Source: Limnoraphis robusta CS-951
Lineage (GTDB): Bacteria > Cyanobacteriota > Cyanobacteriia > Cyanobacteriales > Microcoleaceae
DNA length: 11,711 nt
Assembly: GCF_000972705.2 (NCBI RefSeq)
Contig: NZ_LATL02000220.1
Coordinates: 6,432-18,142 of the forward strand
Direction of reading: 5' to 3'
Shown here: in pieces, positions 1 to 5,920 of the stretch
Position numbering within the stretch: the stretch's first letter is position 1
Layout: the number at the start of each line of letters is the position of its first letter
Program-made: the position numbers and the translations under genes
The notes under the pieces: model-generated
Databases searched by the model: none
Seen by the model: the letters and a program-made list of their open reading frames with translations, nothing else
Told to the model about the DNA's origin: nothing

Positions 1-10
1 CACTTAACAT
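1..10 (-). CDS. Possible first codons of the next minus-strand gene (ndhD4?), cut by the window edge
   Basis: On the minus strand an ATG lies at 10-8 and reads Met-Leu-Ser before the window ends. It sits 99 nt beyond the ndhF stop codon, in the same direction. In other cyanobacteria ndhF4 is usually followed by ndhD4 and cupB, and a start of the type MLS would suit an NdhD N-terminus. I see no Shine-Dalgarno sequence upstream. Only three codons are visible, so this is an inference from gene order and not an identification. Confidence 0.25.
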
Positions 11-109
11 GGAATATTTGTAATGTTTTGTTGGTAATTGGGTGGAAAAATAGAGGGAAAAAGAGTGAGAATGGCGTCAAAAATCAGCAAAGCGTTCAAT
101 TGCAAATCT

Positions 110-1981
110 CTAAAATTGCCACAACATCAAAATGATCAGCAAACCCACTCCGATGGTAATGGTCAGAACATAAAATTGAGACTGACCCGAAATACTATAT
201 TTTAAGCCTTCACTACTTCCCAATGTGGCTAAACCCAAAGCGTTGACTACTCCATCGATAATATAGCGATCAACCCAAGCGCTAATTGCTGAAAGACGAC
301 TCACCAAAAAGACAACCGTGACATCGTAGAGTCGATCAATATAAAAGTCATAGGCTAACAGTTCTTGTACCGATTTCCAGGGTAGGCGAACAGGCCTTTC
401 CACAACACCATAGAGATATATTGCCCCTCCCACTGCAACCCCAATCAAACCGGATATCCAGAGTAAAGGAACTGCCGTTTGATGAATCAGTTCAGTGATT
501 CCAGAAGCGGGAATATCCCGTAAGGGTGCTGACCAACTCAGGAGTAATTGCCACTGTTGCAACATCAACGGGATCAGCAAAGTGACAATCGTCATGGAAA
601 CCATCGGTACCGCCATCTGCCAGGGAACTTCCGGTGTACGCCTGGTTTTGGGTTGGGGTTCACCCGTAAAGATTAAACCAAAAACTCGGGTTAAGTTCAG
701 CGCTGTTAAGCCGTTCACCAGCAGCAAAATGAAAACTAACCACCAGGGCGCTTCCCAAAACCCACTCACCCAACGCCGCATCGTCCAAAATGTTCCCAAG
801 GGTAGCACCGCAACCATTCCACTCGCACCGACGAGGTAAGCGGTTGTTGTCGCAGGCATCCGTGACCAGAGTCCCCCCATTTCAGTCATGTCTTGGGTAC
901 TGGTAGTCAGAATAATTGATCCGACGCTCATAAACAGCAAGGCTTTGGCAAGGGCATGAGTCAGCAGCAATAATAAGGCAATATCAACCTGTTTGAGTCC
1001 GACTGCGATGAAGACTAACCCCAGGTATGCGCTTGTAGAATGAGACAGGGCGCGTTTGATGTCAATTTGAGCGATCGCCACTAAACTCGCCCCAATAGCC
1101 GTAGCGCTTCCGAGCGCGATCAGAACGCCGTCGGTAATCGGTGAAAGGGCTAAAACGGGTTGCAGTTTGATCAGCACAAAAGCTCCGGCGGAAACGACAA
1201 CGGAGTTTCGCATAATAGAGGCGGGGTTAGGGCCTTCCATTGCTTCATCGAGCCACAAGTGCAAGGGAAATTGGGCGCATTTTCCAATGGGGCCTGCAAT
1301 TAGACCCAAACCGAGTAGAGTCGCTGTCAGGGGTTTTAATTCGGCAGTTTCAGCCCAAATTTCTAAGTCGGAGAAGCTTAAACTCCCGGATAATGCGGAT
1401 AAGGCGACGACTCCCATCAAGAGCAACACATCTCCAACTCGCTTGGTGAGAAAGGCGTCTCGGGCTGCGGTTACGACTAACGGTTGAGCATACCAGAATC
1501 CCACCAATAGATAGGTTGACAGGGTGAGCATTTCTAGCAACCCATAGGTGAGAAACATTGAATCACTTAAGGCAATCCCACTGATCGCCGCTTCAAAAAA
1601 GCCCAATAGGGTATAAAACCTCGCGATCGCCCAGTCTTTTTCCATGTATCCCAAGGCATAGAATTGAGCGACTAAACTCAATCCTGCCACTAATTCCATC
1701 GCTCCCACACTGACGGGGGAGATTTCGATAACAAAGGATATATCTAAGTCAGGGGCGGTTAACCACGAATAGGTTAGGTTTAAGGCGGGATGATTCCAAG
1801 TGATTCTAAACAGCAGTGAGCCGTGAATGAAGGCTAAGAGGGTCATCAATAAATTAATGTAGGCGGCAGGTCTTGGCCCTGTACGTCGGACTAGCCCCAT
1901 TGCCCAAGGCAGGGTCAAAATCGCCCCGATCAATCCATAGAATGGTATACACCAACTCGTTTGTAGAAGGAACTGACTCAT
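110..1981 (-). CDS. ndhF4: NAD(P)H-quinone oxidoreductase subunit F, CO2-uptake type (NdhF4-like)
   Basis: This is a thylakoid NDH-1 membrane subunit of 623 residues, almost entirely hydrophobic helices, belonging to the antiporter-like family of NuoL/MrpA. Visible landmarks are the Glu150 helix ending in YLLVGFWY, Lys234 in GPIGKCAQFP, Lys272, His342 and Lys346 in THALAKALLF, and the NdhF-type tail FYIDRLYDV near residue 547. The stretch GPNPASIMRNSVVVSAG (250-266) replaces the usual ALIHAATMV-like sequence of respiratory NdhF1. From memory this is typical of the NdhF4 branch, which pairs with NdhD4 and CupB in constitutive CO2 hydration. The length also fits F3/F4 better than the longer NdhF1. 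Proximity to the ccm cluster is a known arrangement for ndhF4. The start has only a weak GGAA about 10 nt upstream; a GGAG lies further out near 2003-2006. NdhF3 is the main alternative. Confidence 0.85.
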   Translation of the reverse strand: MSQFLLQTSWCIPFYGLIGAILTLPWAMGLVRRTGPRPAAYINLLMTLLAFIHGSLLFRITWNHPALNLTYSWLTAPDLDISFVIEISPVSVGAMELVAGLSLVAQFYALGYMEKDWAIARFYTLLGFFEAAISGIALSDSMFLTYGLLEMLTLSTYLLVGFWYAQPLVVTAARDAFLTKRVGDVLLLMGVVALSALSGSLSFSDLEIWAETAELKPLTATLLGLGLIAGPIGKCAQFPLHLWLDEAMEGPNPASIMRNSVVVSAGAFVLIKLQPVLALSPITDGVLIALGSATAIGASLVAIAQIDIKRALSHSTSAYLGLVFIAVGLKQVDIALLLLLTHALAKALLFMSVGSIILTTSTQDMTEMGGLWSRMPATTTAYLVGASGMVAVLPLGTFWTMRRWVSGFWEAPWWLVFILLLVNGLTALNLTRVFGLIFTGEPQPKTRRTPEVPWQMAVPMVSMTIVTLLIPLMLQQWQLLLSWSAPLRDIPASGITELIHQTAVPLLWISGLIGVAVGGAIYLYGVVERPVRLPWKSVQELLAYDFYIDRLYDVTVVFLVSRLSAISAWVDRYIIDGVVNALGLATLGSSEGLKYSISGQSQFYVLTITIGVGLLIILMLWQF

Positions 1982-2007
1982 TGATAATGTTTCCGGAAAT
2001 GGCTCCT

Positions 2008-2013
2008 ATAATA
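2008..2013 (-). promoter_or_regulatory. Possible -10 element for ndhF
   Basis: The minus strand reads TATTAT here, about 27 nt before the ndhF start codon, followed by AGGAGCC. No convincing -35 hexamer sits 16-18 nt upstream. A TTCCGGAA palindrome at 1991-1998 lies between it and the start codon. This is a weak, unverified call. Confidence 0.25.
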
Positions 2014-2034
2014 GACTTTTTTAATGCTGATTAT

Positions 2035-2229
2035 TTAATTTAATAATTCTCTCATCACTTGGGGTGTTCGTCTATACTCTCCTTCAAATCGACGCCATTG
2101 GAGTCGTCGGCATTCAAAAACAGATCAAGAAAAATCCTGACTTCAATTTCAGTCGGGGGTGAGTATTCCTCGGGCAGCAATCTCAGCAATTTGGGTAAAA
2201 TGAACTTGAGAATCTCTCTCTCTTGTCAT
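2035..2229 (-). pseudogene. Broken 65-codon gene upstream of ndhF, two compensating frameshifts
   Basis: On the minus strand an ATG at 2229-2227 opens a frame reading MTRERDSQVHFTQIAEIAAR and on to GILTPD, then stops at TGA 2151-2149. One base over, the frame continues TEIEVRIFLDLF (about 2154-2118). It then returns to the first frame as ECRRLQWRRFEGEYRR and TPQVMRELLN, ending at TAA 2037-2035. The slip points coincide with a run of five C and a run of five T on the coding strand. Removing one C and adding one T would restore one continuous 65-codon reading frame, and total length stays a multiple of three. The charged, helical composition looks protein-like, but I do not recognise the family. 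The stop is 53 nt before the ndhF start. It is either a decayed gene or one damaged by homopolymer sequencing errors. Confidence 0.45.
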
Positions 2230-2295
2230 CTCTTACCCTATCCAATTCTTAAATCTTTTCAGGGTATTAATGAATGAATTGGAAGACTCTGGTAT

Positions 2296-2353
2296 GGGAT
2301 TAATTATATCCCTATCAATTTGATATAAACTTGATAAAAATGGAGTCAACATC
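2296..2353 (+). promoter_or_regulatory. sbtB upstream region with a 13-bp T-N11-A palindrome and ribosome site
   Basis: TATCAATTTGATA at 2313-2325 is a perfect 6+1+6 palindrome of the T-N11-A form that LysR-type regulators bind. NdhR/CcmR and CmpR of this family control inorganic-carbon genes in cyanobacteria. Just upstream GGGAT (2296-2300) and ATCCC (2308-2312) form a second inverted repeat. TATAAA at 2324-2329 is a possible -10. GGAG at 2342-2345 is a good ribosome site 8 nt before the ATG at 2354. The operator role is inferred from shape only. Confidence 0.4.
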
Positions 2354-2671
2354 ATGCAGCCTGTAACTCGAATAGAATTTATTTCTGATGCTGTGGAAAT
2401 GCACAAAATTTTGGATAGTTTGGATCGAGTCGGTGTCTCGAATTATACTGTCCTGCCCAACGTCCTCGGCAAAAGTCGGCAAGGTGAAGTCTTTGATGAT
2501 ATGGCAGTGACGGGTTTGGGAGGTCAGGTTTATATTATTTCCTATTGTCTCCCCGAGCAAGTCAAGACGGTTGTTGAAGAGATTCGACCTATCCTCAATA
2601 AGTTTGGCGGTTCTTGTTATATCTGTGATGCGATGGAAGTCCGTTCGGTTAAGTGTATTTCTTCCCTCTAA
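2354..2671 (+). CDS. sbtB: PII-like signalling protein, SbtB family
   Basis: A 105-residue protein with the ferredoxin-like PII layout: beta-1 TRIEFISD, a helix to about residue 26, beta-2 NYTVLPNVLG, a T-loop at about 40-54 (KSRQGEVFDDMAVTG), beta-3 GQVYIISYCL, a second helix, then GGSCYICDAMEVRSVKC. SbtB proteins trimerise, bind adenine nucleotides including cAMP, and dock on the SbtA bicarbonate transporter. The neighbouring SbtA-family gene supports that role. The T-loop lacks the Tyr/Ser modification sites of GlnB. The chain ends soon after Cys101 and lacks the CGPEGC redox tail of the Synechocystis SbtB. It does carry four cysteines (65, 88, 91, 101). Start is supported by GGAG 8 nt upstream. 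It could instead be a related carboxysome-associated PII protein. Confidence 0.75.
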   Translation: MQPVTRIEFISDAVEMHKILDSLDRVGVSNYTVLPNVLGKSRQGEVFDDMAVTGLGGQVYIISYCLPEQVKTVVEEIRPILNKFGGSCYICDAMEVRSVKCISSL

Positions 2672-2690
2672 CACCCAATTTATTGAATCT

Positions 2691-2727
2691 CTAGCCCGTC
2701 TTTTCGGTTAACATCTAGACGGGTTAG
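2691..2727. terminator. Possible bidirectional terminator between convergent sbtB and sbtA
   Basis: CTAGCCCGTC (2691-2700) pairs with GACGGGTTAG (2718-2727), giving a 10-bp stem with one G-U pair around a 17-nt loop. It lies between the two stop codons of convergent genes, where a shared terminator is expected. There is no clear U-run on either side, so it may be a weak intrinsic terminator or only a 3'-end stabilising hairpin. Confidence 0.45.
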
Positions 2728-2747
2728 TGTTAAATTAGTTGCTCGCT

Positions 2748-3722
2748 CTAAAGCCAAAATTGATTGATAATTCCCAGATAAATGGGAATGCCAACAATAA
2801 TGTTGAAGGGGAATGTTAAAGCCAATGCCATTGAAATATACAAACTGGGGTTAGCTTCAGGAACCGACATTCGCATCGCGGCTGGAACGGCTATATAAGA
2901 GGCACTGGCACACAACACCGCAAATAATAAAGCGTTGCCTTTTGACATTCCAATTAAAGCGGCTATTAAAATCCCTACAATCGCGTTAAAAACGGGCATG
3001 AAAATCGAAAATCCTATTAAAAATGAGCCGCTTTTTTTCAAGTCTTGAATTCGACGAGCCGCCACCAGTCCCATGTCCAACAAGAAAAAGGTTAAAACGC
3101 CGTAAAATAGCTCTCCTGTAAAGGGTTCGAGACTTTCCCAACCTTGTTGACTGGTGACAATTCCCACGAACAAGCTGCCGACTAATAAGAAGACTGAACC
3201 GTTTAAGCAAGCTTCTCGTAAGACTTCGGAAACGGATAATTTTTCCTCGTTTTCTGAACGATTTGCGAACAGTTGAACTAGAAGCAGTCCGATGATAATA
3301 GCGGGAGATTCCATTAAGGCTAATGCCGCCACCATATGACCACCAAAATCAATTCCCAGTCGGCTTAAAAAGGAACTCGCGGTCACAAAAGTAACAGCAC
3401 TAATGGAACCATAGGCGGCTGCAATTGCGGCGGAATTATAAATATCCAGTTTGAGTTTGAGAATAAAAAAGGAGTAAATGGGAACGATAGCAGCAACAAT
3501 GATAGCGGCGAGTAAGGTGAGAGTAATTTCAGCATTGAGACCGCTTTCATGGATTTCATGTCCTCCTTTAAATCCAATTGCAAATAATAAATAAAGCGAA
3601 AAAAGTTTGGGGATGGGTTGGGGAATTTCTAAGTCTGATTTGAGAAAAACGGCACTCATCCCGATGAAAAAAAATAGGACGGGTGGATTGAGAATATTAG
3701 AAAGGATCAGACTTGCATTCAT
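2748..3722 (-). CDS. sbtA: SbtA-family sodium-dependent bicarbonate transporter (permease)
   Basis: A 324-residue integral membrane protein with about ten hydrophobic segments in two inverted halves, placed in the cytoplasmic membrane where SbtA imports bicarbonate with sodium. Family signatures are FAIGFKGGHEI (47-57), AAAYGSISAVTFVTA (101-115), ALMESPAIIIG (135-145) and CASASYIAVPAAMRMSVPEA (271-290). Compared with my recollection of Synechocystis SbtA (about 374 residues), the central hydrophilic loop is much shorter (about 152-170), and the second crossover motif SSSDISGPP is replaced by SASYIAVPA, losing the Asp. It therefore belongs to a divergent SbtA branch, and bicarbonate as substrate is likely but not certain. 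The gene is convergent with the PII-like gene, 76 nt apart. No Shine-Dalgarno precedes the ATG at 3722-3720. Confidence 0.8.
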   Translation of the reverse strand: MNASLILSNILNPPVLFFFIGMSAVFLKSDLEIPQPIPKLFSLYLLFAIGFKGGHEIHESGLNAEITLTLLAAIIVAAIVPIYSFFILKLKLDIYNSAAIAAAYGSISAVTFVTASSFLSRLGIDFGGHMVAALALMESPAIIIGLLLVQLFANRSENEEKLSVSEVLREACLNGSVFLLVGSLFVGIVTSQQGWESLEPFTGELFYGVLTFFLLDMGLVAARRIQDLKKSGSFLIGFSIFMPVFNAIVGILIAALIGMSKGNALLFAVLCASASYIAVPAAMRMSVPEANPSLYISMALALTFPFNIIVGIPIYLGIINQFWL

Positions 3723-3776
3723 GGGCTATATAGATAAAAAAAACGGACTACCCACTTCAGCAATCCGATTGTTTTG

Positions 3777-3807
3777 AATATCAGTTTAACTGAAACTGTT
3801 CTGACAA
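3777..3807 (-). promoter_or_regulatory. Possible sbtA promoter with an embedded 13-bp T-N11-A palindrome
   Basis: TCAGTTTAACTGA at 3781-3793 is a perfect 6+1+6 palindrome of T-N11-A form, 58 nt before the sbtA start. On the minus strand it lies within a possible promoter: TTGTCA (3807-3802) and GATATT (3782-3777) with a 19-nt spacer. It has the same length, central base and symmetry as the palindrome ahead of sbtB. LysR-type control (NdhR/CcmR-like) is a reasonable inference but unproven. Confidence 0.35.
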
Positions 3808-3948
3808 TCGACCTTGCTAAAATTAGGTATTTTTACTACTTTTTTCTGTAAAAGTTAAAAAGTGTGAATAAACAATAAGTATATAAACAGCTCTTTGATT
3901 TTTACAAATCTACCATAAGAAACTCGACTCTGACAATGCAATTGTTCG

Positions 3949-4032
3949 AGAAGTTTTGTAATGAATCAAGTTGTTTAATTAAGTAATATATAGTTTGTAA
4001 CGAAATTTGATGTAAATTTCAACAAAACTTCT
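3949..4032. repeat. Nested inverted repeats in the ccmK2 leader
   Basis: AGAAGTTTTGT (3949-3959) and ACAAAACTTCT (4022-4032) are an exact 11-bp inverted repeat. Enclosed on its right side is GAAATTT (4002-4008), 5 nt, AAATTTC (4014-4020), an exact 7-bp dyad of operator size. AGTTT (3992-3996) and AAACT (4025-4029) flank it further. The consensus -35 sequence TTGACA follows at 4032-4037. This could be an operator array or a structured leader; there is no direct evidence which. Confidence 0.4.
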
Positions 4033-4102
4033 TGACAGTTGTGATCAGTTGTTAGTCAAACAGAAATCAAAGGGATAAAATTTAGAAGTCGGGGTTGATC
4101 CG

Positions 4103-4216
4103 ATGAACAAGCCAGATGAACTGAATCTAAGCAACTTTGACGAGATCAGTTGCCGAACTTCCTCAACTTTGAGAATCAAGTCGGGGTTTGAGGCAGTCAC
4201 AGTTATGCTCATCTGA
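4103..4216 (+). CDS. Possible 37-residue small ORF in the ccmK2 leader
   Basis: ATG at 4103 opens a 38-codon frame (MNKPDELNLSNFDEISCRTS, then STLRIKSGFEAVTVMLI) closed by TGA at 4214-4216. A GGGG at 4091-4094 lies 8 nt upstream and could act as a ribosome site. The composition is soluble and protein-like, but I recognise no family. Its first part is repetitive at the DNA level (GATGAAC at 4102 and 4115). At this length chance is a fair explanation. If real, it could be a leader peptide or a small protein of the CCM locus. Confidence 0.2.
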   Translation: MNKPDELNLSNFDEISCRTSSTLRIKSGFEAVTVMLI

Positions 4217-4471
4217 AAGTTGGGTCGAAGTAAACTTTTTTAATAAAATATTAATTTTTGTTACGCATTAACGATTTTAATTAACTTCATCAGCAAGAAT
4301 AATAGAGATTTATATTGTCAAGGAAGACACAATTCTCCTATTCTATTAATCAGGGAGAAAGGTAAGAAGGGTTCTAGAAGCGAAAAATCGCAATTCTGGT
4401 TGTCATTCTACCGATTGGTCTAAAAATTTTACGCAGTTTGTGCTGCTTTTGTGTTCATTAGGAGTTAAACG

Positions 4472-4783
4472 ATGTCAATCGCTGTTGGGATGATTGAAAC
4501 CATAGGTTTTCCAGCCGTTGTAGAAGCGGCTGACTCAATGGTGAAAGCCGCCCGAGTCACCTTAGTTGGGTATGAAAAAATTGGAAGTGGTCGCGTAACC
4601 GTAATTGTTAGAGGCGATGTGTCTGAAGTTCAAGCCTCCGTTGCGGCGGGAATTGAGGCGGTAAAGCGCGTCAACGGCGGTGAAGTGTCATCAACCCACA
4701 TTATTGCTCGTCCCCACGAAAACTTGGAATACGTTCTGCCCATCCGTTATACCGATGCAGTGGAACAGTTCCGGGCTTACTAA
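4472..4783 (+). CDS. ccmK2: Carboxysome shell hexamer protein CcmK2
   Basis: A single BMC-domain protein (103 residues) that forms hexagonal tiles making the flat facets of the beta-carboxysome shell. The fold is readable from [20 protein letters not shown] through [11 protein letters not shown] to the terminal [16 protein letters not shown] (36-40) is the pore loop lining the central channel, and Lys36 gives the positive pore expected to pass bicarbonate and phosphorylated sugars. The length matches CcmK2, whose C-terminus is shorter than that of CcmK1. AGGAG at 4460-4464, 7 nt before the ATG, is an excellent ribosome site, as expected for the most abundant shell protein. It is the first gene of the ccm cluster and is followed by its paralogue. 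Confidence 0.96.
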   Translation: MSIAVGMIETIGFPAVVEAADSMVKAARVTLVGYEKIGSGRVTVIVRGDVSEVQASVAAGIEAVKRVNGGEVSSTHIIARPHENLEYVLPIRYTDAVEQFRAY

Positions 4784-4828
4784 AATCATCATGCAGTTCA
4801 GATTCATCTGGACTCGCTTCACTCATCA

Positions 4829-4920
4829 GTCGTACAAGGCTCACCAGCAAGAGGCAAGCAGCAAGCAATGTCGCGGAAATTCCTCAAAGGAAACTGGTTA
4901 GTGAGTCAGTCTTGTACGAC
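4829..4920. repeat. Long inverted repeat with heptad repeats between ccmK2 and ccmK1
   Basis: GTCGTACAAGGCT (4829-4841) pairs with AGTCTTGTACGAC (4908-4920): 13 bp with one G-U pair. Inside the 66-nt interval lie three tandem heptamers GCAAGAG, GCAAGCA, GCAAGCA (4847-4867) and a small hairpin TTCCT-CAA-AGGAA (4880-4892). The element starts 45 nt after the ccmK2 stop and ends 41 nt before ccmK1. In the mRNA it could form a structure that attenuates or stabilises, setting the K2:K1 ratio. It could also be a small inserted repeat. Confidence 0.55.
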
Positions 4921-4961
4921 CTCAAAGTGTGTTCATTGAATTGTCAGATCAGGAGTTAAGT

Positions 4962-5303
4962 ATGGCCATTGCAGTTGGCATGATTGAAACCTTGGGGTTT
5001 CCGGCTGTGGTAGAAGCAGCCGATTCGATGGTAAAAGCAGCTCGCGTTACTCTCGTGGGATATGAGAAAATCGGGAGTGGACGAGTAACGGTAATTGTGC
5101 GAGGAGATGTTTCAGAAGTACAAGCTTCTGTCTCAGCCGCCATGGAGACGGTGCGTCGAGTCCATGGGGGTCAAGTGCTATCGACTCATATTATTGCTCG
5201 TCCCCATGAAAATTTAGAGTACGTTCTGCCCATTCGTTATACCGAAGCCGTAGAACAATTCCGCGAAAGTGTCAGTGGAATTCGCTCACTCAACCGTCCC
5301 TAA
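4962..5303 (+). CDS. ccmK1: Carboxysome shell hexamer protein CcmK1
   Basis: A second single-BMC shell protein (113 residues), nearly identical to CcmK2 over its first 100 residues: [20 protein letters not shown], the pore loop KIGSG (36-40) and the closing [19 protein letters not shown]. It differs mainly in a 12-residue tail, [12 protein letters not shown], a distinguishing mark of CcmK1. It makes facet hexamers together with CcmK2. The start at 4962 (MAIAVGM) is chosen because AGGAG at 4951-4955 lies 6 nt upstream and because the protein then aligns with CcmK2. A GTG 33 nt further up would add eleven unrelated residues and has no ribosome site. The pair is a tandem duplication, and its DNA has diverged more than its protein, indicating purifying selection. 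Confidence 0.95.
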   Translation: MAIAVGMIETLGFPAVVEAADSMVKAARVTLVGYEKIGSGRVTVIVRGDVSEVQASVSAAMETVRRVHGGQVLSTHIIARPHENLEYVLPIRYTEAVEQFRESVSGIRSLNRP

Positions 5304-5338
5304 AGACAAGTCAGTTTTAGAAAAACAGATAGGGAAAA

Positions 5339-5429
5339 GACCAGCAACTGATGATTCTGGTCAGCGAAGAGTTCGACAGTCGATTCTACTGTATTTTCCA
5401 TTTAGACCTCGCACCAGCAGAGTCTAAAT
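5339..5429 (+). other. Two hairpins in the ccmK1-ccmL spacer
   Basis: GACCAG (5339-5344) pairs with CTGGTC (5357-5362), and ATTTAGAC (5400-5407) pairs exactly with GTCTAAAT (5422-5429) around a 14-nt loop. Neither is followed by a T-run, so full termination is not indicated. A partial stop or processing barrier would fit the much lower CcmL amount needed (12 pentamers per shell) compared with CcmK. Function is inferred. Confidence 0.4.
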
Positions 5430-5534
5430 CTGATTGAACAGCAAAATCGCACAATTGCTGAACTCTTAACCTTTCTGGGTTGACGAGCTAATCATTTCCA
5501 AACTCACAAAATCGCACCTAAACCCGAAAAACCC

Positions 5535-5837
5535 ATGAAAATTGCCAGAGTCATTGGCACCGTCGTCAGTACCCAAAAAGAGCCGAGTTTGAGAGGTTCA
5601 AAATTTCTACTGTTGCAATTCATTGATGAAACCGGAGAAACTCTCCCCGAATATGAAGTTGCCCTAGATTACGTCGGCGCAGGTTTTGACGAGTGGGTTC
5701 TCGTGACGAAAGGAAGTGCAGCTCGTCAAGTTCCCGGAAGCGAAACTCGTCCTAGTGACGCGGCTGTAGTAGCAATTATAGATACCATTACAGCGGGAAA
5801 TCGTTCGCTCTACAGCAAAAAAGATCAGGAACGTTAG
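5535..5837 (+). CDS. ccmL: Carboxysome vertex protein CcmL (pentamer)
   Basis: A 100-residue EutN/CcmL-family (BMC-P) protein that forms pentamers closing the twelve vertices of the icosahedral shell. The sequence follows the family closely: MKIARVIGTVVSTQKEPSL, LLLQFIDETGE, LDYVGAGFDEWVLVTKGSAA with the glycine-rich turn, then DAAVVAIIDTI and a basic tail. Length equals that of known CcmL proteins. Unlike ccmK1, ccmK2 and ccmM, no purine-rich ribosome site precedes the ATG (the preceding bases are AAAAACCC). That suggests weak initiation, consistent with the low copy number needed. It lies 231 nt after ccmK1 and 83 nt before ccmM. Confidence 0.96.
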   Translation: MKIARVIGTVVSTQKEPSLRGSKFLLLQFIDETGETLPEYEVALDYVGAGFDEWVLVTKGSAARQVPGSETRPSDAAVVAIIDTITAGNRSLYSKKDQER

Positions 5838-5920
5838 TCTCAACCTTGAGGCAAAATTCCTGAGCCATTCCACAACAAACAACAGAAAACTCATAAAGAT
5901 TGATTAGGAGAAATTCAATT

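Larger units (their letters stand above)
3723..4471. promoter_or_regulatory. 749-bp AT-rich divergent spacer between sbtA and ccmK2
   Basis: This holds no recognisable gene except a 37-residue open frame at 4103-4216 of doubtful status. It must contain the sbtA promoter on the left and the carboxysome operon promoter on the right. I see several dyads: 3781-3793, 4002-4020, and 3949-3959 with 4022-4032. There are direct repeats CAGTTGT (4036-4042 and 4046-4052, ten bases apart) and AAGTCGGGGTT (4086-4096 and 4178-4188), and GTTA-N5-TAAC (4260-4272). TATATT at 4311-4316 is a candidate -10 for ccmK2 without a good -35. I cannot fix the transcription start. Confidence 0.5.

Noticed and set aside
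2059..2277. Plus-strand open frame of 72 codons
   Set aside because: Low-complexity Ser-rich translation, no ribosome site, and it is antisense to the better supported broken minus-strand gene.
4032..4060. Consensus TTGACA as a promoter -35
   Set aside because: No -10-like hexamer at 16-18 nt downstream (the bases there read GTCAAA), so I did not call a promoter.
4845..4868. Heptamer run as a CRISPR or phage attachment site
   Set aside because: Fewer than three imperfect 7-nt units, no spacers, and no cas, integrase or tRNA gene nearby.
4929..4961. Upstream GTG start that would lengthen CcmK1 by eleven residues
   Set aside because: No ribosome site, extension unlike CcmK, and a strong AGGAG precedes the ATG at 4962.
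5900..5920. TTG start that would lengthen CcmM
   Set aside because: The AGGAG at 5906-5910 lies inside the extension and serves the ATG at 5921, which gives the usual CcmM N-terminus.
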